The notes: a model not told the origin generated them from the letters alone. A stretch of DNA of 64,000 bases from an uncultured Bacteroidia bacterium (GCA_903923905.1 CAIXZH010000004.1:1-64000), one strand, 5' to 3'. Positions 18,175 through 26,581 are shown, numbered from the stretch's first letter. Numbers and translations are program-made.

Positions 18175-18383
18175 TCTTTCATTTCCTTGATTGCCTTACC
18201 GCTTTTTAATTGTTCCATCGTTTCCACAGAGCTCAACATCCGTTTTACCCCTAAATAAACCAGATCAATATCTGCCACTGAAATGACGATATCCCCGGTA
18301 AGGATAACTCCTTTATTCAATACCCTGTCGAGCAGTTCAAGGATGGTAATATCTTTTGACTGATCAACAACATTATTATCCAT
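18171..18383 (-). CDS. Small GvpA-superfamily protein (GvpJ/GvpS type)
   Basis: A 70-residue protein of the GvpA/J/M/S superfamily: ITILELLDRVLNKGVILTGD, then ISVADIDLVYLGVKRMLSSVE. The alpha-beta-beta-alpha layout and length equal those of the shell protein GvpA. However, the TGDIVISVADIDLVYLG sequence is closer to the minor GvpJ/GvpS proteins than to GvpA (which has AWVRVSLVGIELL). It is the only member of this superfamily in the window, so it would have to serve as shell protein itself or work with a gvpA located elsewhere. It overlaps gvpL by 4 bases and follows the other gvpF/L gene by 2 bases. Confidence 0.8.
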   Translation of the reverse strand: MDNNVVDQSKDITILELLDRVLNKGVILTGDIVISVADIDLVYLGVKRMLSSVETMEQLKSGKAIKEMKE

Positions 18384-18385
18384 AT

Positions 18386-19177
18386 CTATTTTTCTTTTAT
18401 CGAAATAAAACTAAACGGTGGCCATGGTCCTGTTGCCTCTATCAAAAAACCAGAGGGGCCATCATTTTTTATCAAAGAGTCGCCAACTATTTTAAAATCA
18501 ACTACTTTATCTTTCCTGACTAAAATAGTGGCATTGAGGATCATGGTATCCTCCCGCCCGGTAAACTCTTTCGGCAGGAGATTATTCAGGCTGGTCGATT
18601 CACTCAGTCTACTAAATTTATCAAAATACTTTTGTCCATAATTCTTGCTTATCCGGTCCATTTCATTTTCAATCAGATTGGTTTTCTTCCTTTTTAAAAG
18701 GTAAGCTTTACCCGGCGAACTCTGCATGATCTGTTTTTCCAAAGCGGCTGCGTCCTCACTTAATTCATCAATTTGGTTACTCAGTATCTTGCGATCGCAA
18801 TATATTTTGACAGCCCATTCCTCTTTACCTCCGATGAGATTGAAATTTTCTGCCAGCGAACTGGAATAATCGGATATGAATTTTTTTAGACGTTCCTCTG
18901 CCAAAAAGATAGTCCCGAATTTAAACGGAATCACTGAAGCTTTTTCCATTATTCCATTGATTACCTCTACATGTTCCCGGGCGTTGGCTTCCAGCCAGGG
19001 CAGATCAGATAAATGCTTTTTGAAATTTTCCTCGGAGAAATCGTTTACTGAAACATTTCGGACCACTGCATAATAGTTATCAACAAGAACCGTTCTTAAT
19101 CCTTGAATATCTGTAATATGCATAATATCAGGTAATTTATTGACCAAGCAATAAACATAAATCAGTTCATTGTTCAT
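18386..19177 (-). CDS. Gas vesicle protein GvpF/GvpL family (intact paralogue)
   Basis: The 263 residues have the family start YVYCLVN, a central REHVEVINGIMEKASVIPFKFGTIF segment, a charged coiled-coil stretch (about residues 130-190) and the diagnostic ending ATGPWPPFSF. This copy is complete, in contrast to the gvpL gene two positions downstream. Two GvpF/L paralogues are usual in bacterial gvp clusters, where they help nucleate or cap the growing vesicle. It is separated from the GvpJ/S-like gene by 2 bases, so the operon organisation is tight. Whether it is closer to GvpF or GvpL cannot be decided by eye. Confidence 0.87.
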   Translation of the reverse strand: MNNELIYVYCLVNKLPDIMHITDIQGLRTVLVDNYYAVVRNVSVNDFSEENFKKHLSDLPWLEANAREHVEVINGIMEKASVIPFKFGTIFLAEERLKKFISDYSSSLAENFNLIGGKEEWAVKIYCDRKILSNQIDELSEDAAALEKQIMQSSPGKAYLLKRKKTNLIENEMDRISKNYGQKYFDKFSRLSESTSLNNLLPKEFTGREDTMILNATILVRKDKVVDFKIVGDSLIKNDGPSGFLIEATGPWPPFSFISIKEK

Positions 19178-19281
19178 TTGCTTCCGGTTTAAAGTAATTA
19201 CTCTGATGTGAAATCAATACCTTCAAAGGAGTTCATGCGTTCGAAGGCCGTAATTTCAAGATTATCATCCATCTTAATAGA

Positions 19282-19284
19282 CTA
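19282..19284 (-). other. In-frame premature TAG in the gvpO-like gene
   Basis: The minus-strand codons read CTC TTT TAG TCT ATT AAG ATG GAT. The frame after it remains open for 28 codons and matches the expected GvpO C-terminal pattern. Confidence 0.65.
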
Positions 19285-19470
19285 AAAGAGTCTGACTTGT
19301 TTGGGAGGGAGGTTCATCAATTTTAGAAATGAATCGTCTTCATACACCTCTGCCACAGCATTCCAGGTGTCCTGGACCTTCCTTATTTTTATAACCGTCA
19401 CATCGTAGCAGTTAATATTCTCTTTCAGAAACTTAACCTCCTCTTTTTTTACACTGATAATATTACTCAT
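19282..19470 (-). CDS. GvpO-like gas vesicle protein, cut by an in-frame TAG
   Basis: The 62 residues resemble the core of GvpO: VTVIKIRKVQDTWNAVAEVYE corresponds to the GWRV.VEVVE strand, and LPPKQVRLF follows. The frame is stopped by TAG 19282-19284, then continues open for 28 codons to TAA 19198-19200 and encodes SIKMDDNLEITAFERMNSF. That fits the normal GvpO ending, YEVDLDEDGDLVGYRR. The TAG falls where GvpO has the Tyr of YEVxLD, so one base change (TAT/TAC to TAG) explains it. The full-length version would end 20 bases before gvpF. The GvpO assignment is by pattern and context and is less certain than for the other gvp genes. Confidence 0.6.
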   Translation of the reverse strand: MSNIISVKKEEVKFLKENINCYDVTVIKIRKVQDTWNAVAEVYEDDSFLKLMNLPPKQVRLF

Positions 19471-19546
19471 CTTTTTTTCTTCTTTATTATTAGGGGTTTA
19501 GGCTTTTGTATGTCCTGATGGTCTTTGGTTCTCTTTATCAGGTTAT

Positions 19547-19783
19547 TTACTTATTCTGTTTCTCTTCCCGAATATTCTCCAGCAATTTTAACAATTCATC
19601 CTCCTTTTGATCGTATTCCTCTTCACTGATTTCATCCATCTCAAATTTCAGCTGTAAGGCCATTAACCGCTCCTTAATCGCCCCCTCATCTGACGTTTCT
19701 TTCATGATTACCTCATTTATTTTTTCTGCGATAAAAATGACCCCTTTCAGGGGAGCAAGAAGCAAATCATCGATTAAAAACAT
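19547..19783 (-). CDS. gvpG: Gas vesicle protein GvpG
   Basis: The 78 residues match GvpG, a small accessory protein of vesicle nucleation. The N-terminus FLIDDLLLAPLKGVIFIAEKI is the family signature, followed by a charged helical C-terminal half (LMALQLKFEMDEISEEEYDQKEDELLKLLE). It has normal length and is the first recognisable gvp gene in the transcription direction. AAAGGA lies 8-13 bases before the ATG, a better ribosome binding site than most genes here show. Upstream lies the remnant of a receiver-PAS gene, not gvpA or gvpN. Confidence 0.88.
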   Translation of the reverse strand: MFLIDDLLLAPLKGVIFIAEKINEVIMKETSDEGAIKERLMALQLKFEMDEISEEEYDQKEDELLKLLENIREEKQNK

Positions 19784-19865
19784 GATATATTCCTTTCGTA
19801 TTTATGACCAGATAAGGGCCTGAAAAGGAATTGTACATTAAAGATAGGTGATTAGCTACTGTAAA

Positions 19866-20642
19866 TCAGAGAAATACCCCCGGGGCACAAAAAAACAATT
19901 TGTACAAATCTTGATATTTACTTGAATTCACATTGAAGGAATAGACTTTATTGGCCATGATCTCTGAAAAGATATCCTCAGCCTTTCTCACCTCATCAGG
20001 TGACATGAAATCGAAAGGGGTTTTCCTATAATCTGCTCATGAGAAACACCAAGAAGCTCAGGACCTCTTTTTGAACTATAGGTATAGACTCCGTTCTCAT
20101 CCATTTCCCAGACCCAGTCTGCCATACTGAACATGATATCCCGTAGTCTCCCCTCGCTCTTTTTAAGGGCAGAATTGACCTTTTTTAACTCATCTGCCGA
20201 TTCTTTCAGTAATGCAGCATTCCTGATGACATTTTGCTTCTGATTGAACAGATCAAGGAATACATTGATTTTTGATAAAAGAATATGATTAACTTTGGGT
20301 TTTGAGAGATAATCAACAGCGCCTGAACTATAACCTTTAAACACTTCTGTTTCATTAATATTGCTGGCAGTCAGAAAAATAACCGGAACCTTGTCATCCG
20401 CTCTTTCCTCATTAAGCTTTTCAGCAAGCTCATAGCCATCCATCCCCCGGCATCCTGACATCGATGATTGCCAATGCAAGTTCAAGCTTTCTGGTTTTCA
20501 TAAGAGCCTGGTCACCTGATAAAGCTGTAATCAGATTCACTTTGAGTTTTTTGAGCATCACCTCAAGCAAAAACAGATTTTCCTCATGGTCGTCAACAAT
20601 CAAAAGGTTTGGTAGAGACTTTATTGGTATCTGATAAGTTAT
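19866..20642 (-). pseudogene. Decayed response-regulator receiver + PAS gene
   Basis: Translating across frames recovers a receiver (NLLIVDDHEENLFLLEVML, IIDVRMPGMDGYELAEKL, TAS, KP lysine), a linker helix and a PAS domain (DIMFSMADWVWEMDENGVYT, then GKTPFDFMSPDEVRKAEDIF). There are at least two indels: an extra G in a G5 run (20444-20448) just before MDGYEL, and a missing A in the A4 run (20021-20024) inside GKTPF. The frame upstream of LLIVDD reaches a stop with no ATG, and the PAS domain breaks off after about 30 more residues. One longer piece (20485-19988, 165 codons) stays open by itself but holds neither domain complete. It is co-directional with the gvp genes and just upstream of gvpG. 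Confidence 0.8.
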
Positions 20643-20888
20643 TTAGTTGAAAGAGAAGTACAAAATTGCACATTACGTCGTTATACACTCTATTCTTTTC
20701 AACATGACAGATTTTGGGTGTTCTGACGAATTAATAATGAGTTTCCGGAAACATTAGATACCATAGACCTATGCCTGAAATATCGTTAATTATGTCTGAT
20801 ATGCCTCGCAACAATCACGATAGACATTATAAAGTTAAAAAAAAGGCAGATTAATTCAAAAGAAATTATAAAATTTGTCAGTTCCGGT

Positions 20889-23345
20889 TTATCTGATTTG
20901 TGCACCAACTTCGCGCTCAAAGGCGTTGATCAGTCGACTCATTGTTTTTTCTATTTGCTTGTCATTCAGTGTTTTTTCATCATCCTGCAGCGTAAAGCTT
21001 ACCGCGTATGATTTTTTTCCCTCCGGAAGATTTGCTCCCTGGTAAACATCAAAAATATTAACATTACGCAGTATTTGTCTTTCAGTTTTAAATGCAAGCG
21101 TCTTGATGACACTGAAAGGGACATCCTTGTCGATAAGCAACGCAAGATCCCGTTTTACTTCAGGGTATTTCTGAAGCGGGGAGTAGGAGACCCTGTGATT
21201 CTTAATGGCCTTTAAAATGGCACTCCAACGGAGATTCCCAAAGAACACATCTGATTGAATATCATTGTTTCTGAGAATATTAGAATTTAAATAGCCAATT
21301 TGCCCGATTGAAATTTGGTTAAAGCGGTATTCCAAACCTTCAGAAAAAATGTCATTTGAGATCGATTCGATGGAACAACCCACAGGATCAATCCCCAGCC
21401 TTGAAAGGATATTATCTACATTAGCCTTTAAGGTAAAAAAGGAGGTTGGTTCATCTTTGATATTCCAGTTTCCAGTCTCTTTATTGCCGGTAATCCAGAT
21501 TCCAATGTGTTCCTCTTCGCTGTAATTCCTGACCGGTTTCTCATACAACTTACTGCCATCGAAGCGATACACATTTCCGAATTCATAAAGGCGAAGGTTT
21601 GGGTTACGAAAGTTCGTATTGCGATTGACCGCTTCAAGTCCTCCAAAAAGAAGTGTCTGTCGCATTCCATTAAGATCGGAACTGAGCGGATTGAAAAGGC
21701 GGACTGTATTTTCAGCTTTAAACGATGCCAGGTGATCGTAATAAGCCGACTTTGTCAACGAATTGGACATGATTTCATTAAATCCCCTTGCGGTAAATAT
21801 TTCAGAAATCAGGTTTTGCAACTTCATTTTATCGGGATGAGGAACATGCTGAATCGTCGACTTGATTAAACTGTTCGGTTCAATATGGTTGTATCCATAA
21901 ATCCGAAGGATCTCCTCAATAATATCCACCTCCCTCTTAACGTCAACCCGATAAGGTGGCACTGCCAGAATCAACCCCTGATCAGACTCTTCCATGATCA
22001 CTATTTCAAGAGAACGTAGAATGCCTTTAATGGTCTCTTTTGTAAGATCTTTTCCGATAAGCCGACTGATGTTTGACCAGCAAATCTCCACGGGGAAGAA
22101 TTCAAGGATTGAAGGATCTGCAATTACGTCAACGATATCTGAAGAGATACCTCCTCCGGCAATCTCTTTGATTAACAATGCGGCACGTTTCAATGCATAG
22201 ATAGTTCCATTCGGATCGACACCCCGTTCAAAACGGAAGGATGCATCGGTATTGAGGCCATGCCGACGGGCTGTTTTACGGATGTAAACCGGATTAAAAA
22301 AGGCACTCTCCAGAAAAATAGAAGTAGTGTTTTCCTTAACGCCGGAATGCAAACCTCCAAAGACGCCTCCGATGCACATCGCCTCATCGGCATTACAAAT
22401 CATCAGGTCTTTATCCGACAACTCCCGTTCAATGCCATCGAGTGTGATAAATTTAGTGCCGGCTGTTTGAGTTTTCACGATCACCTGATCCCCTTTGACA
22501 GCAGCGGCATCAAAGGCATGAAGCGGTTGACCCGTTTCGTGCAGTACAAAGTTTGTGATATCAACGATATTATTAATCGGATTTTGACCTATTGCCTTTA
22601 GCCTGTTTTGGAGCCAATCCGGAGAGGGAGCAACGGTAACCCCGGAAATGGTTAAACCACTGTATCTTGGGCATGCTTCAGGATTTAAAATGGTAACTGA
22701 GATTGGAAGATTATGATTGTCAGGTTTGAATGCATCAATGTTGGGCCGGTGATATTGGATGTTCTTTTTTTGACTCAGAAATGCAGACAGATCGCGGGCT
22801 ACACCAATATGCGAAGCACTGTCGATACGATTGGGGGTAAGATCAACCTCAAGGACAAAATCGTTCTGAATATTAAAGAAATCACTCGCAGGGGTCCCGG
22901 GTTTTGCCTCCTGTTTTAAAACCATTATCCCGTTATGGTCATGACCGACACCAATTTCATCTTCGGCACAAATCATTCCCATCGATATCTCGCCCCTTAT
23001 TTTCGATTTCTGGATCGTGAATTTTTCATCTCCATTAAACAGAACTGTTCCGACAGTAGCGACAATAACCTTTTGACCGGCAGCGACATTGGGTGCTCCG
23101 CATACGATAGGTAAGTCTTCCTCACCACCAACATTCACAGTCGTCACACTTAAATGGTCTGAATTCGGATGTTTATGGCAGGAAATAACTTCACCAACCA
23201 CGAGTCCTTTGAGCCCACCCTTTATCGATTCAAATTCGTCGATGCTTCCGGTTTCAAGTCCAAGTTGGGTTAAGGTAGCCGCAATTTCAGCGGGTGAGAG
23301 TTCCGGATTGATATATTCTTTGAGCCAGTTATATGAGATATTCAT
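20889..23345 (-). CDS. pheT: Phenylalanine--tRNA ligase beta subunit
   Basis: PheT partners with PheS to charge tRNA-Phe. The 818 residues show the bacterial beta-subunit layout. First comes the N-terminal tRNA-binding OB domain (GLVVGEVISCHKHPNSDHL, around 45-150), then the B3/B4 editing region with FVLHETGQPLHAFDA and FRFERGVDPNGT. The B5 domain and catalytic-like core follow (KREVDIIEEILRIYGY), and a C-terminal ferredoxin-fold anticodon-binding domain closes the protein (YPEVKRDLALLIDKDV). The start MNISYNWLKEYI is typical. pheS is not in the window, so the subunit genes are unlinked here. The gene follows a TAnnTTTG box at 23377-23384. Confidence 0.96.
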   Translation of the reverse strand: MNISYNWLKEYINPELSPAEIAATLTQLGLETGSIDEFESIKGGLKGLVVGEVISCHKHPNSDHLSVTTVNVGGEEDLPIVCGAPNVAAGQKVIVATVGTVLFNGDEKFTIQKSKIRGEISMGMICAEDEIGVGHDHNGIMVLKQEAKPGTPASDFFNIQNDFVLEVDLTPNRIDSASHIGVARDLSAFLSQKKNIQYHRPNIDAFKPDNHNLPISVTILNPEACPRYSGLTISGVTVAPSPDWLQNRLKAIGQNPINNIVDITNFVLHETGQPLHAFDAAAVKGDQVIVKTQTAGTKFITLDGIERELSDKDLMICNADEAMCIGGVFGGLHSGVKENTTSIFLESAFFNPVYIRKTARRHGLNTDASFRFERGVDPNGTIYALKRAALLIKEIAGGGISSDIVDVIADPSILEFFPVEICWSNISRLIGKDLTKETIKGILRSLEIVIMEESDQGLILAVPPYRVDVKREVDIIEEILRIYGYNHIEPNSLIKSTIQHVPHPDKMKLQNLISEIFTARGFNEIMSNSLTKSAYYDHLASFKAENTVRLFNPLSSDLNGMRQTLLFGGLEAVNRNTNFRNPNLRLYEFGNVYRFDGSKLYEKPVRNYSEEEHIGIWITGNKETGNWNIKDEPTSFFTLKANVDNILSRLGIDPVGCSIESISNDIFSEGLEYRFNQISIGQIGYLNSNILRNNDIQSDVFFGNLRWSAILKAIKNHRVSYSPLQKYPEVKRDLALLIDKDVPFSVIKTLAFKTERQILRNVNIFDVYQGANLPEGKKSYAVSFTLQDDEKTLNDKQIEKTMSRLINAFEREVGAQIR

Positions 23346-23376
23346 CTTAAATCTTCTGCGTGATAAAATAAGAGGG

Positions 23377-23384
23377 CAAATATA
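23377..23384 (-). promoter_or_regulatory. Candidate -7 box of pheT
   Basis: On the minus strand this reads TATATTTG, a full TAnnTTTG match, 31 bases before the pheT ATG. No TTTG is seen at the -33 distance. Confidence 0.4.
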
Positions 23385-23596
23385 GGCATTTTATTAGTTT
23401 TAGGGTAGATTTCAGTACTTCTGCTGTTCAAAAACGGATAAATTGAGTTTTTTTTTGATATTTTTTTAAAAACTATATAATTAATGACTTGAATTATTAT
23501 TTTGCACCACTTAAACTAATAGCAATTTAAGTTCGATGAAGAGTATTAATCACTTCCAGTACAATCTATTAAAGATATCCTTAATCTAAATATACT

Positions 23597-23962
23597 ATGG
23601 CAAAAATCAATAAACCACGCATTGTTAAGGACTATGACAAGATGCCTCTTGATGTACAGGGTCAAATTAAGCTGACTTATCCTCATGGTTTTTCAGGAAG
23701 TCTGATCACCTATATCAACGCCAAGGGGAAAGTCGTGTCTGCACTTCCTTATGAAACGGATGATTTTTATTACCTTGTTCGTATGACCCTGGAAGAGGCA
23801 AATAACATCGTTGAAAATGACGATGATTTTAACGACGATGGAATTCTTCGCGATGATTTTGCATTGCAGGAGTTTGAAGGACATGACGACGTTGATGAAG
23901 ATGTCAATGATATCCCCGACGATATGCCTGAGGATGAAGACGACAGTGAAGATGATGTCTAA
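23597..23962 (+). CDS. Conserved acidic Bacteroidota protein of unknown function
   Basis: A 121-residue soluble protein. The first 80 residues (MAKINKPRIVKDYDKMPLDV; SALPYETDDFYYLVRMTLEE) look like a small protein conserved across Bacteroidota. The last 40 residues are a strongly acidic Asp/Glu tail, which suggests a DNA mimic, a chaperone-like role or binding of basic partners; this is inference only. It is expressed alone, between the divergent pheT and a 15-bp terminator hairpin. Confidence 0.75.
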   Translation: MAKINKPRIVKDYDKMPLDVQGQIKLTYPHGFSGSLITYINAKGKVVSALPYETDDFYYLVRMTLEEANNIVENDDDFNDDGILRDDFALQEFEGHDDVDEDVNDIPDDMPEDEDDSEDDV

Positions 23963-23984
23963 TTGAGGAGTTTTCCGGTTGTGG

Positions 23985-24021
23985 AAAGACCCTCAAGGTA
24001 TTCAAAACCTTGAGGGTCTTT
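23985..24021 (+). terminator. 15-bp hairpin after the acidic protein gene
   Basis: The arms 23985-23999 (AAAGACCCTCAAGGT) and 24007-24021 are perfectly complementary around a 7-base loop (ATTCAAA). The loop again contains TTCAA, recalling the palindromes at 7032-7060 and 11612-11646. Confidence 0.7.
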
Positions 24022-24405
24022 AATTTAACTCTTATCTGATTGTATTTCAGTTTTTTACAATTTATATGAACCGGTAAGAACTAATGGTCAAAAGTTTTTA
24101 GAAATAATTGGTTCATTTTTCGCTCAGGTTTTATTATACTATACAAAACTGAATAACCCCACTATTCAGATGATAAAATACCAATTCAATATAACCAACT
24201 ATAGTTATATAATTGGTAGGGTCAAAAGCATTTGAAGCGGTAGATAATAAAACGTTCATGCATTTATCCGTTAAAAAAATATTCAGGCGATGATTGCTGG
24301 TTGGGAATACTTTGATCGTTACCATAAGAGTTCAACCGCAATGAAAAAAACGATTTGATGTGGGCTCTTTTGTCCGCTAATTTTAACAGTAAGAAGATTA
24401 TTATC
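24022..24405. other. Intergenic region without visible gene
   Basis: About 380 AT-rich bases between the terminator at 24021 and the small lipoprotein start. I see no conserved frame, RNA gene or strong promoter. The AT-rich stretch at 24120-24210 contains several short inverted repeats of no clear meaning. Confidence 0.4.
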
Positions 24406-24819
24406 ATGAAAAAAAATGTATTCTTGTTTATTGGTCTCGGTTTAATTCTCTATTCCTGTTCAAAAAAAGAGATTAATTGGGGGGCTTGGAGTGATAACAT
24501 CATGCTTTCAAAAAAATCTGCTGAATTTAATGCTATTGGAGATTCCATAACAATTACGACTAAAGGCATTGGGTGGATGATATCAAATGTTACTGTTATT
24601 TCGGTGGACACTTTATTCTTTTATAATTTTAATGGAATAAATTTTTTGTCAGGTAATTATGTGATTAAACAAAATTGCTTTGATGTAGAACATCGTGACA
24701 GTCACACACTTTTTATTAAAGTAGATGCGAACCCTTATAATGTTAAAAGGATTATTGATGTTGGACTTCAATCGGGAGATTTTGGTGCTGAAGTGACAGT
24801 TACTCAAAAAACAAAATAA
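24406..24819 (+). CDS. Small lipoprotein with a BACON-like beta domain
   Basis: ATG 24406 gives 137 residues starting with a lipoprotein signal (VFLFIGLGLILYSC, lipidated Cys near residue 18). An upstream in-frame start at 24355 would bury this signal. The mature part is beta-rich (SAEFNAIGDSITITTKGIGWMISNVTV ... VTVTQKTK) and resembles the BACON/Big-like domains often found on Bacteroidota surface lipoproteins. The function is unknown. It ends 8 bases before the convergent miaA stop. Confidence 0.65.
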   Translation: MKKNVFLFIGLGLILYSCSKKEINWGAWSDNIMLSKKSAEFNAIGDSITITTKGIGWMISNVTVISVDTLFFYNFNGINFLSGNYVIKQNCFDVEHRDSHTLFIKVDANPYNVKRIIDVGLQSGDFGAEVTVTQKTK

Positions 24820-24827
24820 TTGGTTGA

Positions 24828-25754
24828 TTAAATTTGATGTAAAGATCTATCCAACGTCAACTGTTCACTGATAAATGCGATAATTTCATCTTTCATAACA
24901 GGGGTGAACCACGTGATTTCGGGGTCACGTCTGAACCAGGTCAATTGTTTTCTGGCATACTTTCTTGAATTCGCTTTAATCTTCTCTTTGGCTTGTTTCA
25001 GGGTAATTTTTCCGTCAAAATATTCGAAGAGCTCACGGTAACCGACGGTATTTAGCGAGTTAAGCTGACTAAACGGTTGTAGATGATTAACTTCTTTTTC
25101 AAGTCCATCCTCAAACATCTTGTCAACCCGCTGATTGATCCGCTCATACAATACCTCTCTGTCACAATTAAGACCAATCTTTAAGATGTTAAAAGGACGA
25201 ATACGGGTTTGGTTTGTCCGTAATTCAGAATAGGGCTGGCCGGTCATCAGACAAATCTCAAGGGCATGCAAGATACGCTTCGGATTTTGGAGATCAACTT
25301 CACTGTGATAGGTTGGGTCGAGTTCTAGAAGTTCATTTTGCAATTGTGCAATTCCCTCTTTTTCAAGTCGATTCATGAGTTCTTGGCGTAATTCAGGATC
25401 CACATCCGGAAAATCGTCCAGCCCTTTGCATAATGCCTCAATGTATAACATAGACCCCCCGGTCATCAGAACAATATCCCTGATCTGGAATAAGGATTCC
25501 AACCTCTCAAGTACTTCGATCTCAAACTTGCGGGCATTAAATTGATCGTGGATAGAGTGTGACCGGATAAAATGGTGAGGGATGATTTCAAGGGTCTGCC
25601 TGTCGGGTACAGCAGTTCCAATCATCATTTCCTTGTATATTTGTCTGGAATCGCAGGAGATAATCTCGGTCCTGAAATAGCGGGCGATATCAATACTCAG
25701 GTCCGTTTTACCTACACCTGTTGGTCCGAGAAGAATAATCAGTGATTTGGGCAT
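24828..25754 (-). CDS. miaA: tRNA dimethylallyltransferase
   Basis: MiaA adds a dimethylallyl group to A37 of tRNAs that read codons starting with U. ATG 25754 (MPKSLIILLGPTGVGKTDLS) gives 308 residues with the P-loop at about 10-17. The longer frame to 25826 adds 24 unrelated residues and is not favoured. Also visible are SCDSRQIYKEM, GGSMLYIEAL and the RKQLTWFRRDPEITWF C-terminal motif. All expected regions are present. It appears to be a single-gene unit. Confidence 0.95.
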   Translation of the reverse strand: MPKSLIILLGPTGVGKTDLSIDIARYFRTEIISCDSRQIYKEMMIGTAVPDRQTLEIIPHHFIRSHSIHDQFNARKFEIEVLERLESLFQIRDIVLMTGGSMLYIEALCKGLDDFPDVDPELRQELMNRLEKEGIAQLQNELLELDPTYHSEVDLQNPKRILHALEICLMTGQPYSELRTNQTRIRPFNILKIGLNCDREVLYERINQRVDKMFEDGLEKEVNHLQPFSQLNSLNTVGYRELFEYFDGKITLKQAKEKIKANSRKYARKQLTWFRRDPEITWFTPVMKDEIIAFISEQLTLDRSLHQI

Positions 25755-25784
25755 CAAATATAAAAATGTTAAATAATTAAGGTG

Positions 25785-25792
25785 CAAAGGTA
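25785..25792 (-). promoter_or_regulatory. Candidate -7 box of miaA
   Basis: The minus strand reads TACCTTTG, a full TAnnTTTG match, 30 bases before the preferred miaA ATG at 25754. This supports that start over the upstream one at 25826, which would lie before the box. Confidence 0.45.
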
Positions 25793-25869
25793 CAACTTTT
25801 GCCTCGCCACCCTTTAGCCTCGCCACCAGGAGTATTTTTATATCTTACAACGAATCAATGATCAGGCAC

Positions 25870-26397
25870 CTACATCACTTCCCCTATTTCGCCATAAATC
25901 ATGTTCAGATCTTCGAGCTCTCCAAAATCGGTAAAAACATTCTGGAGGTCAGAATTATTGTCGGCCAGCAAATCTGCATTGTAGCGATTCGACAGACTTT
26001 GTGTTGGAGCCATTCCTCTGTTATAAGAAACAATTGGCAAGCTTAGCTTTTCTTCCATAACGATCTTATTTAGCTGAATATACAATGATTTTTGATTGAT
26101 GACATCAAAAGTGTAAATTAACTTATCCTCCTGCTCTTTTAATAAATCCCCTAGTTCTGTTTGCTTCATTAATCCTAAGGATTGCTGTTTTGATAACCGA
26201 TTTTCAAACAAGGTAATTTCAACTCCTTTATCCCACTCCTCATCCGCCAGGTAGAATGTGGCAAGTTCGGACGGATCGTACTTGCAAGCTATTTGAATTG
26301 CTTCGTGAAGTTCGAAAAAAGTGTTTTTTGCATCCGCATCTATGTGCAGTACAAAATCTTCAACCTTGTCTGATATGATCTTAAACTTGTATACCAT
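25870..26397 (-). CDS. pRiA4b ORF-3-like (IS1096 TnpR-like) domain protein
   Basis: The 175 residues match the plasmid pRiA4b ORF-3-like domain: VYKFKIISDKVEDFVLHIDADAKNTFFELHEAIQIA at the start, then EITLFENRLSKQQS and YTFDVINQKSLYIQLNKI. The family was first seen near mobile elements, but many Bacteroidota carry single chromosomal copies, and no transposase lies nearby. The C-terminal 40 residues are acidic and Asn/Asp-rich. The function is unknown. It ends 115 bases before miaA on the same strand. Confidence 0.7.
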   Translation of the reverse strand: MVYKFKIISDKVEDFVLHIDADAKNTFFELHEAIQIACKYDPSELATFYLADEEWDKGVEITLFENRLSKQQSLGLMKQTELGDLLKEQEDKLIYTFDVINQKSLYIQLNKIVMEEKLSLPIVSYNRGMAPTQSLSNRYNADLLADNNSDLQNVFTDFGELEDLNMIYGEIGEVM

Positions 26398-26581
26398 TTA
26401 TAGTTTGACCAGTCTAAATATAAGTCCGAAATTAACTCTAAAGGTATATCCGTGTGGAGAGGATTGGATTAAAATAAGTATTAAAAAATGTTAATTCGAA
26501 AATAAAATATTGTAATATTCAGATATATAATTAGATACAGGTTGGTTTACGAATATTCTAATAATTGGTTCGAAAAATTAG

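Noticed and set aside
13671-19284. A genome-wide reassigned stop codon explaining the in-frame stops
   Set aside because: TAA, TAG and TGA all end other intact genes in the window (for example der and rpsO with TAA, the second tonB and the USP-like gene with TAG, the small protein at 30328-30540 with TGA), so no one codon is reassigned throughout.
24134-24325. A 63-codon minus-strand frame in the gap before the small lipoprotein
   Set aside because: No recognised family, no start region, low-complexity AT-rich composition; probably chance.
25870-26397. The pRiA4b ORF-3-like gene as a sign of a mobile element
   Set aside because: No transposase, inverted repeats or target duplication were seen around it; single chromosomal copies of this family are common.
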